64,000 nt of DNA from PALSA-270 sp963770915 (lineage in GTDB: Bacteria; Acidobacteriota; Terriglobia; Terriglobales; Acidobacteriaceae), in assembly GCA_963770915.1 (NCBI GenBank), contig CAVYRG010000001.1:3534001-3598000 (forward strand), given 5' to 3'. The notes under the pieces are model-generated. The model made no database searches. It was not told the origin of the DNA and was given only the letters and a program-made list of their open reading frames with translations. A program made the position numbers and the translations under genes. Position 1 is the first letter of the stretch, and each line of letters starts with the position of its first letter. Positions 37,043 to 45,037 of the stretch are shown here, piece after piece.

Positions 37043-37128
37043 GCGACTCCCTTACTAACTTTAGGGGAACAGATGACAGATACTGCGCTCGCTCCCTAGC
37101 CAAATATCTAAAAAAGGATGGCAAAAAC

Positions 37129-37464
37129 ATGCCGGAAGCAAGCTGGAAACCTCATGAGAAACACGGACACCTGACGACGCAGAGCAACTTACCCGACAGC
37201 GTCTACGCGTTTCCCAAGCAGCGTAAAGAACCGCTGACCGACGCACAACATGTGCGTAACGCGGTCGCGCGGTTCGATCAAGTCATTGACGTCTCCGACG
37301 CCGACCGTGCTCTGGCGTTCGCGAACATTGAGAAAGCTGCAAACCACTACGGTGTCAACCTCGCGGAAACGTCATGGCATGGCTTGGGCGTTCATCCTCA
37401 AACGAATAGAAGAAAACCTGGCGCCAAAGGCGCTGAGACGCGCGAACGCCGAGCGCAGAGCTGA
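37129..37464 (+). CDS. Small conserved protein of unknown function (DUF6582-like)
   Basis: 111 residues. The core is FPKQRKEPLTDAQHVRNAVARFDQV, then DVSDADRALAFANIEKAANHYGV and ETSWHGLG: a compact alpha-helical domain often seen near small stress or detoxification genes, remembered under the name DUF6582. Function is not known. The chosen ATG at 37129 is 11 bases after AAGGA and begins MPEASWKPHEKHGH; an in-frame ATG at 37039 overlaps the aldolase remnant. The C-terminus is Arg/Lys-rich. It lies 94 bases before the quinone oxidoreductase gene. Confidence 0.6.
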   Translation: MPEASWKPHEKHGHLTTQSNLPDSVYAFPKQRKEPLTDAQHVRNAVARFDQVIDVSDADRALAFANIEKAANHYGVNLAETSWHGLGVHPQTNRRKPGAKGAETRERRAQS

Positions 37465-37558
37465 GAATCCACTGGTCAGAGAGTCGGCCGAAAAAAGAAG
37501 TGATGGCGAATGTGAAGTGAAATCCCAACCGACCCCATCGTGCAGAAGGAGATGAAAT

Positions 37559-38464
37559 ATGAAAGCAGTTGTTGTCCGCCAATATGGCGGCCCTGAAGTA
37601 CTCAAGTTCGAGGAATACCCCGATCCGGTGGCCGGTCCCGGCGAAGTACTGGTGCGCGTCGCCGCCGCGAGCGTGAATCCGATTGACTACAAGCGGCGCG
37701 CTGGATTGACGAAGGATTTTTATCCCCTCAAGTTTCCTGGCCTGATAGGGGTCGATATGGCGGGGACTGTCGTCAAGATTGGGCCGGAAGTGGAAGGCTT
37801 TTCGGTAGGTGACCACGTGTTCGCCATGGCGGACAATACTTACGCCGAACTTTGCGTCGTGAGTGCAGCGGTCTTGGCGAAAGTTCCCAAGGGTCTCGAT
37901 TTGATCCAGGCGGCGGCGCTGCCGCTGGCGACGACGACTGGCAACCAGCTCCTTTCCGCTACCGGAATCAAAGCCGGCCAGACGGTTCTCGTCGTAGGCG
38001 CTGTCGGAAATGTCGGGCGTTCGGCGGTATTCACTGCGAAGGAACGGGGAGCAGTCGTGATCGCGGGGGTTTTGAAGAGCCAGATGGATGAGGCGAAAAC
38101 TGTCGGCGCAGATCAGGTGGTCGCAACCGACGACGACAACGCGATTGCGAATCTTCCACCGCTCAATGCGGTGGCGGATACGGTCGGCGGAAGAACCGCC
38201 GAGAAGCTGATCGCCAAGGTCAAGCCGGAAGGAGTTTATGCATCGGTAGTAGCGCTGCCACAGAACGCCGCGAACTACCCGTCTGTAAAGATAGTGCACG
38301 TATTCTCGAAATTCGACAGGAAAACTCTGGAGTTCATGGCCGAAGCCGTCCGAGATGGCGAACTGGTCATTCCAATTAGCCAGAGACTGCCACTCAGTGA
38401 AGCGGCCGAGGCTCAAGCCGCGGCAGAAAAAGGTGGTATCGGAAAGATCTTGCTGGTAGCTTGA
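37559..38464 (+). CDS. NAD(P)H:quinone oxidoreductase-like, zinc-free MDR protein
   Basis: 301 residues of the medium-chain dehydrogenase/reductase family: VVVRQYGGPEVLKFEEYP, GEVLVRVAAASVNPIDYKRRAG, FPGLIGVDMAGTV, a nucleotide-binding VLVVGAVGNVGRSAVFTAK and a C-terminal PISQRLPLSEAAEAQAAAE. Cysteines for structural or catalytic zinc are absent, as in the quinone oxidoreductase branch. It would reduce quinones or enals with NADPH in the cytosol. It has an excellent ribosome-binding site (AAGGAGATGAAAT before ATG). It starts a plus-strand set of small detoxification-type genes. Confidence 0.86.
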   Translation: MKAVVVRQYGGPEVLKFEEYPDPVAGPGEVLVRVAAASVNPIDYKRRAGLTKDFYPLKFPGLIGVDMAGTVVKIGPEVEGFSVGDHVFAMADNTYAELCVVSAAVLAKVPKGLDLIQAAALPLATTTGNQLLSATGIKAGQTVLVVGAVGNVGRSAVFTAKERGAVVIAGVLKSQMDEAKTVGADQVVATDDDNAIANLPPLNAVADTVGGRTAEKLIAKVKPEGVYASVVALPQNAANYPSVKIVHVFSKFDRKTLEFMAEAVRDGELVIPISQRLPLSEAAEAQAAAEKGGIGKILLVA

Positions 38465-38503
38465 CATTATTTTGCGAACAGGGACGTCCAAGGAAAATCG
38501 CGA

Positions 38504-38857
38504 ATGAAAAAGCATCTGCGCGGAATCAACCCCGCTTCGAAGCCGAGTAGCGACGGGTGTGTGGAATGCCTGGCGTCACCGAAAGGTTGGTGGCTTCATC
38601 TCCGCCGGTGTGCGGAGTGTGGGCACATCGGATGCTGTGACAGTTCCCCGAGTCAGCATGCATCCAAGCACGCGGCGGCGACAGGGCATCCGATCATCGC
38701 CAGCTTCGAGCCGGGTGAGGATTGGTTCTACGATTACCAGAAGCAGGGAATGATCAAGGGTGTGGAACTGCTTCCGCCGCACTCGCATCCGGAAAAACAG
38801 CCTGCACCTGGGCCGGCAGGAAGGGTACCAGCCAACTGGGAATCGCTCCTGAACTAG
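38504..38857 (+). CDS. UBP-type zinc-finger protein
   Basis: 117 residues. The cysteine/histidine array CVECLASPKGWWLHLRRCAEC, then HIGCCDSSPSQHASKHAAATGHPI, is that of the UBP-type zinc finger, which in bacteria occurs as a short stand-alone protein. The following EPGEDWFYDYQ is also family-typical. The role is unknown; bacteria lack ubiquitin, so the fold is presumably reused for protein or peptide binding. The ATG follows AAGGAAAATCGCGA. It lies 39 bases after the quinone oxidoreductase and is probably in the same transcript. Confidence 0.85.
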   Translation: MKKHLRGINPASKPSSDGCVECLASPKGWWLHLRRCAECGHIGCCDSSPSQHASKHAAATGHPIIASFEPGEDWFYDYQKQGMIKGVELLPPHSHPEKQPAPGPAGRVPANWESLLN

Positions 38858-38940
38858 CTGGCGTCGATCAGTTTTATGAATGGGAGCGGGACTCGGAACA
38901 CCGTATCTTGTAATGAGCACCGTATCGAAAGGAGTCATCC

Positions 38941-39387
38941 ATGAATCCGGTACAAGTCGAACAGAAGAGCTATGAGATGCCGCCGAAGGAAGGAATCAGC
39001 ATCGCGCATTTTCTCACCGTCGCCGACGTCGAGCGATCGGCTCGCTACTACGAAAAGGTCTTCGGGGCTCGCATTCTGACCATGGGTGACGGCAACGCGC
39101 CTCCGTACCTTCAGCTTGCGAATATCTGGATGATTCTGAACGTTGGAGGCGGGCCGACCCCGGATAAGCCGACGGTAACGCTCAGCGTCCCCGACCCGAA
39201 TCACATCAACAGCTTTATGAATTTCCGCGTTGCCGATATTCAAGCGTGCTATGAACTGTGGAAAAGCCGGGGAGCCGAGTTCATCACGCCACCAATCCCC
39301 AAGTACGGCGAGATTCGCTGCTACATCCGCGATCCTGACGGTTATATCATCGAGGTCGGACAGAGCACCGATCTCACGTACGGTTAA
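38941..39387 (+). CDS. VOC (glyoxalase/bleomycin-resistance fold) protein, copy 1
   Basis: 148 residues with one VOC module pair: HFLTVADVERSARYYEKVFGARIL, LTMGDGNAPPYLQLANIWM and a C-terminal CYIRDPDGYIIEVGQ, where the glutamate is a typical metal ligand. Such proteins are small metalloenzymes or drug-binding proteins; the substrate is not known. AAAGGAG lies six bases before the ATG. The second half is almost identical in DNA to the VOC gene at 41632-42081, including bases after the stop codon, while the first halves differ. Confidence 0.85.
   Translation: MNPVQVEQKSYEMPPKEGISIAHFLTVADVERSARYYEKVFGARILTMGDGNAPPYLQLANIWMILNVGGGPTPDKPTVTLSVPDPNHINSFMNFRVADIQACYELWKSRGAEFITPPIPKYGEIRCYIRDPDGYIIEVGQSTDLTYG
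39145..39255 (+). repeat. 111-base exact repeat inside VOC genes, copy 1
   Basis: Identical to 41839-41949. A second identical 92-base block (39316-39407, matching 42010-42101) runs across the stop codon into the 3' flank. The 60 bases between the two blocks contain scattered differences. This points to recent gene conversion or duplication followed by replacement of the 5' halves. Confidence 0.9.
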
Positions 39388-39422
39388 CGCTCGGCCCGGA
39401 TGGGATGCGGATTTGAGTAGGT

Positions 39423-39480
39423 TTGTCATTCTGAGCGCAGCCGTGCCGCATGGCGCGGGGGAGTCGAAGAATCCCTACGG
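39423..39480. repeat. Possible dispersed intergenic repeat (GTCATTCTGAGCG type)
   Basis: TTTGTCATTCTGAGCG and, after a short insert, GAGTCGAAGAATCCCTA match a short repeat remembered as common between genes of many environmental bacteria. Only one copy is present in this window, so its repeat nature rests on memory rather than on the sequence given. Confidence 0.4.
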
Positions 39481-39510
39481 CCCGCGGAACTGCTTGTCGT
39501 TGATTGCATT

Positions 39511-39549
39511 GGGTAGCCAATCAGTCGTGGTTGATGTTCGGATTCCCGG
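39511..39549 (+). repeat. 39-base direct repeat, copy 1
   Basis: This begins GGGTAGCCAATCAGTCG and ends GTTCGGATTCCCGG. An exact copy lies at 40514-40552. The two flank the DJ-1/PfpI gene, upstream and downstream, both outside coding sequence. Confidence 0.9.
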
Positions 39550-39652
39550 CGCATAACTCACATCAACCGCGGTGGCCCGTCATTGCGCATTTTGGGGGAA
39601 GAGCTAGCTCATATTCAGGAAAGCAGAATTCGATTTCAAAAAGGAGAACAAA

Positions 39653-40459
39653 ATGACAACCAAAGGAAAAGTCTTAGTACTGGTATCGAGCGGTCACGGC
39701 TTGCCCTTGAAAGATGGCAAGGTTTATGCCGGCGCCGGCTACTATCTCAACGAGCTGACGGTTCCGGTTCGCGCCCTAATGAAGGAGGGCTACGAAATCA
39801 CCTTCGCCAACCCCAAAGGCAACGCCCCCCAAGTGGATGTGCATTCAGAGGTCGCCGATTTCTTCGGCGGGGATGCGGCCAAGCTTCAGGACTATATGTT
39901 ATTCCGCGACGGCCTGACCGGGCTCAGAGATCCAACTCGCATCTCGGATGTCGTCGCCTCCGGCCTGGATCAATATGACGCTGTTTTCGTCCCCGGCGGC
40001 CACGGCCCGATGATGGATTTGCTCGATGACCCTGACGCGGGCACCGTGATGAGACACTTTCATAAAACATCCAAGCCTACGGCAGTGCTCTGCCATGGCC
40101 CGATATCGCTACTCTCGGCTTCTCCGAATTCGACAGAGGTGGTTGCTGCGCTGTCGGCTGGCGATGCCGCTGGAGCACACGCAAAGGCTCAAGGCTGGAT
40201 CTATTCCGGATATAAGATGACTATCTTTTCGACAGCGGAAGAGCAGCAGCGCGAGCCGCTTGAGATTGGTGGCAAGGTTCTCTTCTACCCGGACTTCGCT
40301 TTGCGTACGGCGGGCGGTGACGTGAGTGTGGCCGCTCCATGGCAGAGCTACGTCCTTCAGGATCGCGAGCTGATCTCAGGCCAGAACCCATTCTCTGATC
40401 AAGCGCTTCTGAAACTTCTTCTACCGGCACTCGACGCGAAGAAGAAGCGAGTCGCCTAA
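39653..40459 (+). CDS. DJ-1/PfpI-family (type 1 glutamine amidotransferase-like) protein
   Basis: 268 residues. VLVLVSSGHGLPL at the start, FVPGGHGPMMDLLDD and the nucleophile elbow AVLCHGPISLL with its cysteine identify the DJ-1/PfpI fold; the late SVAAPWQSYVL is also typical. Members act as glyoxalase III, chaperone-like deglycases or proteases; which one applies here cannot be told. The ATG follows AAGGAGAACAAA. It is bracketed by an exact 39-base direct repeat, suggesting that the gene could have moved or been amplified as a unit. Confidence 0.86.
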   Translation: MTTKGKVLVLVSSGHGLPLKDGKVYAGAGYYLNELTVPVRALMKEGYEITFANPKGNAPQVDVHSEVADFFGGDAAKLQDYMLFRDGLTGLRDPTRISDVVASGLDQYDAVFVPGGHGPMMDLLDDPDAGTVMRHFHKTSKPTAVLCHGPISLLSASPNSTEVVAALSAGDAAGAHAKAQGWIYSGYKMTIFSTAEEQQREPLEIGGKVLFYPDFALRTAGGDVSVAAPWQSYVLQDRELISGQNPFSDQALLKLLLPALDAKKKRVA

Positions 40460-40513
40460 GAGAGGGCTGGCCCAGCTTTGCCTTTTACGTCCGACTTTCC
40501 TCGACGAGCCGTC

Positions 40514-40552
40514 GGGTAGCCAATCAGTCGTGGTTGATGTTCGGATTCCCGG
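40514..40552 (+). repeat. 39-base direct repeat, copy 2
   Basis: Identical to 39511-39549 over all 39 bases; similarity stops abruptly on both sides (GACGAAG here against CGCATAA in copy 1). It lies 54 bases after the DJ-1/PfpI stop codon. Confidence 0.9.
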
Positions 40553-40623
40553 GGACGAAGCCGTTCAGGAACTGAGTGGCAAGAAAAACCTGAGAGGGCT
40601 TATTTGATTGGCAGGCAGTCCCC

Positions 40624-41532
40624 ATGATGAAGGGAAAACGATCACCGATGAATCCCACGTTTTATCGCACAATACAGGTTGACGGCCTGTCGATCTTCTA
40701 TCGGGAGGCCGGGCCCGCAAATGCGGAAACGCTTCTCCTGCTCCACGGCCTGCCGTCCTCGTCGCGGATGTTCGAACCGCTTTTCACAAGGCTATCCGAC
40801 CGCTACCATCTAATCGCGCCGGATTATCCCGGTTTCGGACACAGTGACTGGCCGGACCCGAAGAAGTTCGCCTACACGTTCGATCGTTGCGCCGAGATCA
40901 TAAACCATTTCACTGACGCGCTGAGACTCTCGCGCTACACCCTGTATATGCAGGACTACGGTGGCCCCATCGGCTTCCGCATGATGCTGGCGCATCCGGA
41001 GCGAGTCGAGGCGCTGATCGTGCAGGACGCCGTCGCCCACAACGAAGGCCTGGGAGCAAATTGGAAAGCGCGCCGGGCGTTCTGGGCTGATCGCGCTGCC
41101 AATGAGAGCGCATTGCGCACCAATCTCTTGTCGTTCGAGGCCACGCGCGCGCGACACGTCGGAAACGATCCCGACGTGGAGCGCCACGATCCCGACCTCT
41201 GGACCGACGAGTTTAATTTTCTGAATCGGCCCGGCCAGGCCGAGATCCAGAGCGATCTTTTCTACGACTACCGCACCAATGTGGAGTCCTATCCGAAGTG
41301 GCAGACCTGGATGCGCGAAAGACAACCGCGGCTGCTCGTGCTCTGGGGCAAGTACGAAACATCGTTTGACCCGAGTGAGCCGGAGAGCTACCGCAAGGAT
41401 GTTCCGAACGCCGAAGTCCACATTGTTGACGGTGGCCACTTCGCGCTGGACACGGCTGCCGATGAGATAGCTGCCTTGGTGAGAAACTTTATGACGTCTT
41501 CCGAAGAGGTGAGGGCTCGGCGTGCTGGTTGA
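40624..41532 (+). CDS. Alpha/beta hydrolase, haloalkane dehalogenase / epoxide hydrolase-like
   Basis: 302 residues. LLLLHGLPSSSRMFEPL provides the oxyanion region, YMQDYGGPIGFRMM carries an aspartate nucleophile as in dehalogenases and epoxide hydrolases, and a late GGHFALDTAADEIA supplies the histidine. Residues after the nucleophile form a helical cap. An aspartate rather than a serine at the elbow favours halide or epoxide chemistry, but the real substrate is unknown. Two starts are possible, ATG 40624 and ATG 40648 (MNPTFYRT); the second follows an AAGGGA. It lies between the 39-base repeat and VOC copy 2. Confidence 0.83.
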   Translation: MMKGKRSPMNPTFYRTIQVDGLSIFYREAGPANAETLLLLHGLPSSSRMFEPLFTRLSDRYHLIAPDYPGFGHSDWPDPKKFAYTFDRCAEIINHFTDALRLSRYTLYMQDYGGPIGFRMMLAHPERVEALIVQDAVAHNEGLGANWKARRAFWADRAANESALRTNLLSFEATRARHVGNDPDVERHDPDLWTDEFNFLNRPGQAEIQSDLFYDYRTNVESYPKWQTWMRERQPRLLVLWGKYETSFDPSEPESYRKDVPNAEVHIVDGGHFALDTAADEIAALVRNFMTSSEEVRARRAG

Positions 41533-41631
41533 GATGATCGATAGTGCGGAGCCCGGTGACGTTCGAGGTAGCGGTACTACCCAAAGCTTCGATTGGGCGG
41601 GTAATACCGCTTATTGGAATTGGAGCCGTCA

Positions 41632-42081
41632 ATGAGCAGCGTACAAATCGAACAGAAGAGCTTTGAGATGCCCCCGCGAGAGGGGTTCACCGTCACCCAT
41701 TTCATCACCGTCGCCGACATCGACCGATCGGCTGATTTCTATGAAAAGGTCTTCGACGGCCGCATTCTGAGCCGAGGCGACAGCAAGGGTGCGTCTGGGC
41801 ACATTCAGATCGCGAATACTTGGCTCATCGTCAATGTCGGAGGCGGGCCGACCCCGGATAAGCCGACGGTAACGCTCAGCGTCCCCGACCCGAATCACAT
41901 CAACAGCTTTATGAATTTCCGCGTTGCCGATATTCAAGCGTGCTATGAATTATGGAAAAGTCGAGGAGCCGAGTTCATCACCGGGCCCATACCCAAATAC
42001 GGCGAGATACGCTGCTACATCCGCGATCCTGACGGTTATATCATCGAGGTCGGACAGAGCACCGATCTCACGTACGGTTAA
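41632..42081 (+). CDS. VOC-fold protein, copy 2
   Basis: 149 residues. The N-terminal half (HFITVADIDRSADFYEKVFDGRIL) is related to copy 1 but clearly diverged, whereas the C-terminal half is nearly identical to it at the DNA level. The metal-ligand glutamate in YIIEVGQ is kept. GGAG sits eight bases before ATG 41632. The function is probably the same as copy 1, with any specificity difference lying in the N-terminal half. Confidence 0.85.
   Translation: MSSVQIEQKSFEMPPREGFTVTHFITVADIDRSADFYEKVFDGRILSRGDSKGASGHIQIANTWLIVNVGGGPTPDKPTVTLSVPDPNHINSFMNFRVADIQACYELWKSRGAEFITGPIPKYGEIRCYIRDPDGYIIEVGQSTDLTYG
41839..41949 (+). repeat. 111-base exact repeat inside VOC genes, copy 2
   Basis: Counterpart of 39145-39255. 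The partner block 42010-42101 carries the identity 20 bases past the stop codon, showing that the event acted on DNA and was not protein-level conservation. Confidence 0.9.
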
Positions 42082-42256
42082 CGCTCGGCCCGGATGGGAT
42101 GAGGATCCGAAAGTCCAGCGCCGCGTCCTCGCGATAGATGCGGTGCTCGGTTTCAGAATCGTTGGTATCGGACGCCGCCCAATCCTGATCCAGTTCCGCA
42201 CGGATCTCCTGATCTCGCGCTCCAGAATCCGGCTCCGTCTTCTGTCGCTCGTTCAT
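42068..42256 (-). CDS. Possible small acidic protein, no recognised family
   Basis: 62 codons on the minus strand downstream of the cupin gene, with GAGGG before the ATG. The product is acidic and polar (MNERQKTEPDSGARDQE...). Its last 15 or so codons read through the repeated 3' flank of VOC copy 2, so the natural end may have been replaced. No family was recognised and it may not be a gene. Confidence 0.25.
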   Translation of the reverse strand: MNERQKTEPDSGARDQEIRAELDQDWAASDTNDSETEHRIYREDAALDFRILIPSGPSVNRT

Positions 42257-42281
42257 CTTGAGCCCTCAATTGAACAACAAG

Positions 42282-42749
42282 CTAGTTGTTGTTTCGCGGA
42301 TCGTCCTTCGGGCTGAGGTATTCCAGTCCCAGCGGCCCCATCGCGGTCACTTGCGTGACGTATTCGCAGGATTTCGCCCAGTGGAAATGGGGCGTGTTGC
42401 CAGGCAGAATGATCACGGCGCCAGGCGGATAGGCCTGCAACTTACTCGCGTCGAACTCATCACCCAGTCCGATATAAAAAACGCCGGAAATCACGGTGTA
42501 GACGCGATCCTCAGGGTGCTTGTGAGGCATCAGCTTCTCGCCGTGGGGCACCTTGACCCTGATTGTGTAAGGGCCGGGCTCGGAGGGATCGCCCACGATG
42601 ACGGCCAGCCGGACGGAGGGTGGGAACGCCGGGAACGGTTTCCAATCGACATCTTCGGACAAGAGGGTTTTGAAAACCTCCTGCCCGAGTTGGTGAGGCT
42701 GGACTTCGCTTTGTCGAGCGCGCCTTACCACGCTGGCTGTCTGAGACAT
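42282..42749 (-). CDS. Cupin-domain protein
   Basis: 155 residues. The two cupin motifs are visible: GEKLMPHKHPEDRVYTVISG, with His-x-His and Glu/Asp-type ligands, and PPGAVIILPGNTPHFHWA. This is a metal-binding beta-barrel, possibly a small oxygenase, an isomerase or a binding protein; no substrate can be assigned. The ribosome-binding site AAGGAG lies seven bases before the ATG. It lies 386 bases downstream of the LysR gene on the same strand and could be its target (inference). Confidence 0.85.
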   Translation of the reverse strand: MSQTASVVRRARQSEVQPHQLGQEVFKTLLSEDVDWKPFPAFPPSVRLAVIVGDPSEPGPYTIRVKVPHGEKLMPHKHPEDRVYTVISGVFYIGLGDEFDASKLQAYPPGAVIILPGNTPHFHWAKSCEYVTQVTAMGPLGLEYLSPKDDPRNNN

Positions 42750-43135
42750 ACAAATCTCCTTCAGGCAGAAATATAAAACATCGCTACAGACTCTCGAAAT
42801 GTGGCCGCCAAGGTTGTCCTCGAACGTTTTCCACTCTCAACGTCCCGGAGTTGAGGATCGTGTCGGGCGCGCCGGCCTAGCGCGCAATTTGGCCCAGGTA
42901 ATATCCGAGTCGATTTTCGACATCCCCCGGCTAGTGGAAGCCGCACGCCATCAGCTGTTTGATCCCATCCTGGGCGGCGGGTCGGCCGAGCGAAGCGATG
43001 CACGCATCCCACCCGGCGCCGAGCTCGGCTCGAGCGCATCACTGCCCGTGGGACTCGTGTGTTCCTTCTAACCCAAGCGTTGCTTGCTTTAAACAGGCAG
43101 CGCTCCTGCATGACAATCACCCGAGGGTAGGGTGC
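42750..43135. other. Intergenic region between cupin and LysR genes, nothing recognised
   Basis: 386 bases. Open frames on both strands here have odd composition and match no family known to me. It may hold the cupin promoter. No clear repeat or hairpin was seen. Confidence 0.35.
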
Positions 43136-44134
43136 TCACCTTCCGGTTCTCACGGCACGTGCGTGCGCACATTGTTCGCAGGCGGAGAGCGGGAACAGCG
43201 AAGCCCGAGCGGTCTCATGGCGGGCGCCCATTCTTTGCTTTTGCACCGGTAATGTTGAGCGGACGCAATCGAGAAAGCTATTCACTGCCAATGAGGACTC
43301 GTCCTTTCTCCAGGCGGCATACACTTCGATCTTGGCGTCGGGCTCATTCAAGTGGACGGAAGCCAGTTCGATGCCGGCGACCGTGCGGTTCACGATCGCT
43401 CCGGCTCCCATGAAAATGGCTTTCCCGGACGCCACCATGATCGCCCCTGCCTCTTCATGCGCCTCGACATGAGTTGGGATAAGCCGCGGCGTTAGGCCAT
43501 GCCTGCTGAACAAGCCCAGGATTTTGTCGTAGAGACCGCTGGAGAAATTGCGATCGAAAACAATTAGCGGCTCATCGGCGATCTGGTGGATCCGCAGGGC
43601 CCTACGCTTTGCCAAGCGGTGCGATTTTGGCAAAATGACGACAAACTCCTCTTCATAGAGGAGTTCGCAATTGAGCGCGGCGTGATCAAGCGGTGGACGC
43701 AGAAAGCCGAGGTCGATTTCGCGTTTACGCAGAGCGTCACTCTGGAAATTGGAAAACACATCCCGACACTCAACCTCAATCGCCGGCCAGCGGTTGCGAA
43801 ATGCAAACACGACCTGGCTGACCACGCCTCCTAAACCAGAGGCGATGCCGACCTTGATGACGCCTGTATCGCCGCGCTGAGCGTGACGAGCGGCTTCCAC
43901 GGCGTGGCTAGCCTGAACCATGAGCTTTCGAGCTTCCTCAAGAAAAGCATGGCCGGCCTTGGTGAGCTCGACGCGCCGCCGGTCGCGCTCAAACAGCTCA
44001 ACTCCGAGGTCCTCTTCCAGTTGCTGGATTTGCCGGCTCAACGGAGGCTGAGCGATGTGCAGCCTTTGCGCCGCTTCACGGAAATTCAGATACTCCGCAA
44101 CGGCGATGAAGTATCGAATGTGCCGTAGTTCCAC
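43136..44134 (-). CDS. LysR-family transcriptional regulator
   Basis: 332 residues. The N-terminal winged helix-turn-helix is classic: MELRHIRYFIAVAEYLNFRE, AAQRLHIAQPPLSRQIQQLE and LGVELFERDRRRVELTKAG. A periplasmic-binding-like effector domain follows (VGIASGLGGVVSQVVFAF, LGFLRPPLD, PLIVFDRNFSS). It resembles the BenM/CatM/AlsR style with an FLRPP effector loop, so an aromatic or small organic acid inducer is possible. The 30-residue C-terminal extension is unusual. Nearby candidate targets are the downstream cupin or the divergent tannase remnant. Confidence 0.9.
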   Translation of the reverse strand: MELRHIRYFIAVAEYLNFREAAQRLHIAQPPLSRQIQQLEEDLGVELFERDRRRVELTKAGHAFLEEARKLMVQASHAVEAARHAQRGDTGVIKVGIASGLGGVVSQVVFAFRNRWPAIEVECRDVFSNFQSDALRKREIDLGFLRPPLDHAALNCELLYEEEFVVILPKSHRLAKRRALRIHQIADEPLIVFDRNFSSGLYDKILGLFSRHGLTPRLIPTHVEAHEEAGAIMVASGKAIFMGAGAIVNRTVAGIELASVHLNEPDAKIEVYAAWRKDESSLAVNSFLDCVRSTLPVQKQRMGARHETARASLFPLSACEQCAHARAVRTGR

Positions 44135-44370
44135 GGGGACAAATTCTACACCGCCTGCCGCGCGCCAGCGATGGAACTTTTGTCAACTCCTCGCTCTATG
44201 CAATCTATGGCTCTCTTGGCGATGATACCCGGTAAGTATCAGACGCGAACCAAAGATGTATTGGACAGTTTTTTGATTTGGCATCATCCTCCCCCGAAGT
44301 TGCTTCCAGGTTGCACTGCCACGCAACACAACATCGTTGTCGCCCTGCGGGCAAAGATTAGGGAATCCAT

Positions 44371-44953
44371 GTCGATTCTTCGAATGCTGCGTCTCTTTAG
44401 CAAGTCCTTCGGCGCGATGACCCTCGCCGTGATAGCGCTTGGACTCGCTCTGCCAGCATCGGCAGCCAGTTTGCCCACATGTGCCACCCTCGCGACCAAC
44501 CCAGCCAATGGAATCAGTGGCAACCCCTTTGTCAAATCTGCCACCAGCGTCGTGGTTGCAGCTGCCGGGCCGGATGTCGCGTACTGCAACGTCAGTCTGT
44601 TGATCGGAAGCAATCCAAACCAGAACGTCAACATCGTCGTCGGCTTGCCGCTGAGCGCCATCGATGACGGGACAGGCGGCGTGCAGGGCGCCTGGAGTGG
44701 ACGGACCCAGGGATTGGCCGGCGGAGGCTGCGCCGGCAATCTGGCGGTGACGCCGGCGGTGGATGCGGGCTATGTGGGGTCCGGCACCGATCTCGGGCAC
44801 AGCGGAAGCCACCGTGTGTGCCGCTTTGCTGGTGAAGTACAAGCAGGAAGTTCACGGGGACCTGGATTTTCGAGGCACGGGAGTGAACCCAGGAGTCGCC
44901 GGTTCGCAGATCACCATGACTTCGATCACGATAGAGATGATTTCCCGTGGTGA
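44371..44953 (+). pseudogene. Truncated tannase/feruloyl esterase-family gene
   Basis: ATG 44371 starts a good signal peptide (MSILRMLRLFSKSF..ALGLALPASA). What follows resembles the N-terminus of the tannase/feruloyl esterase family: an early CATL cysteine, VAYCNVSLLIG, NVNIVVGLPL, GLAGGGCAGNLA and VGSGTDLGHSG. The family normally continues for another 350 or so residues with a catalytic Ser/Asp/His triad. Here the frame changes to a polar, low-complexity tail (HDFDHDRDDF) and stops, and no triad is present. The TonB receptor gene begins 84 bases later. A fragment left by a deletion is the simplest reading. Confidence 0.65.
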
Positions 44954-45037
44954 AGGTGCGAGCCTGTTGAGCCGTAGTATGCGAGGCGTCGAGTGTGGAC
45001 GCTGCAAAGAACCCTACATCGAGGGAGGACCGGAAGT

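Noticed and set aside
42761..43120. Frames on both strands between the cupin and LysR genes
   Set aside because: Arg/Pro-rich shadow-like composition, no ribosome-binding site and no known family.
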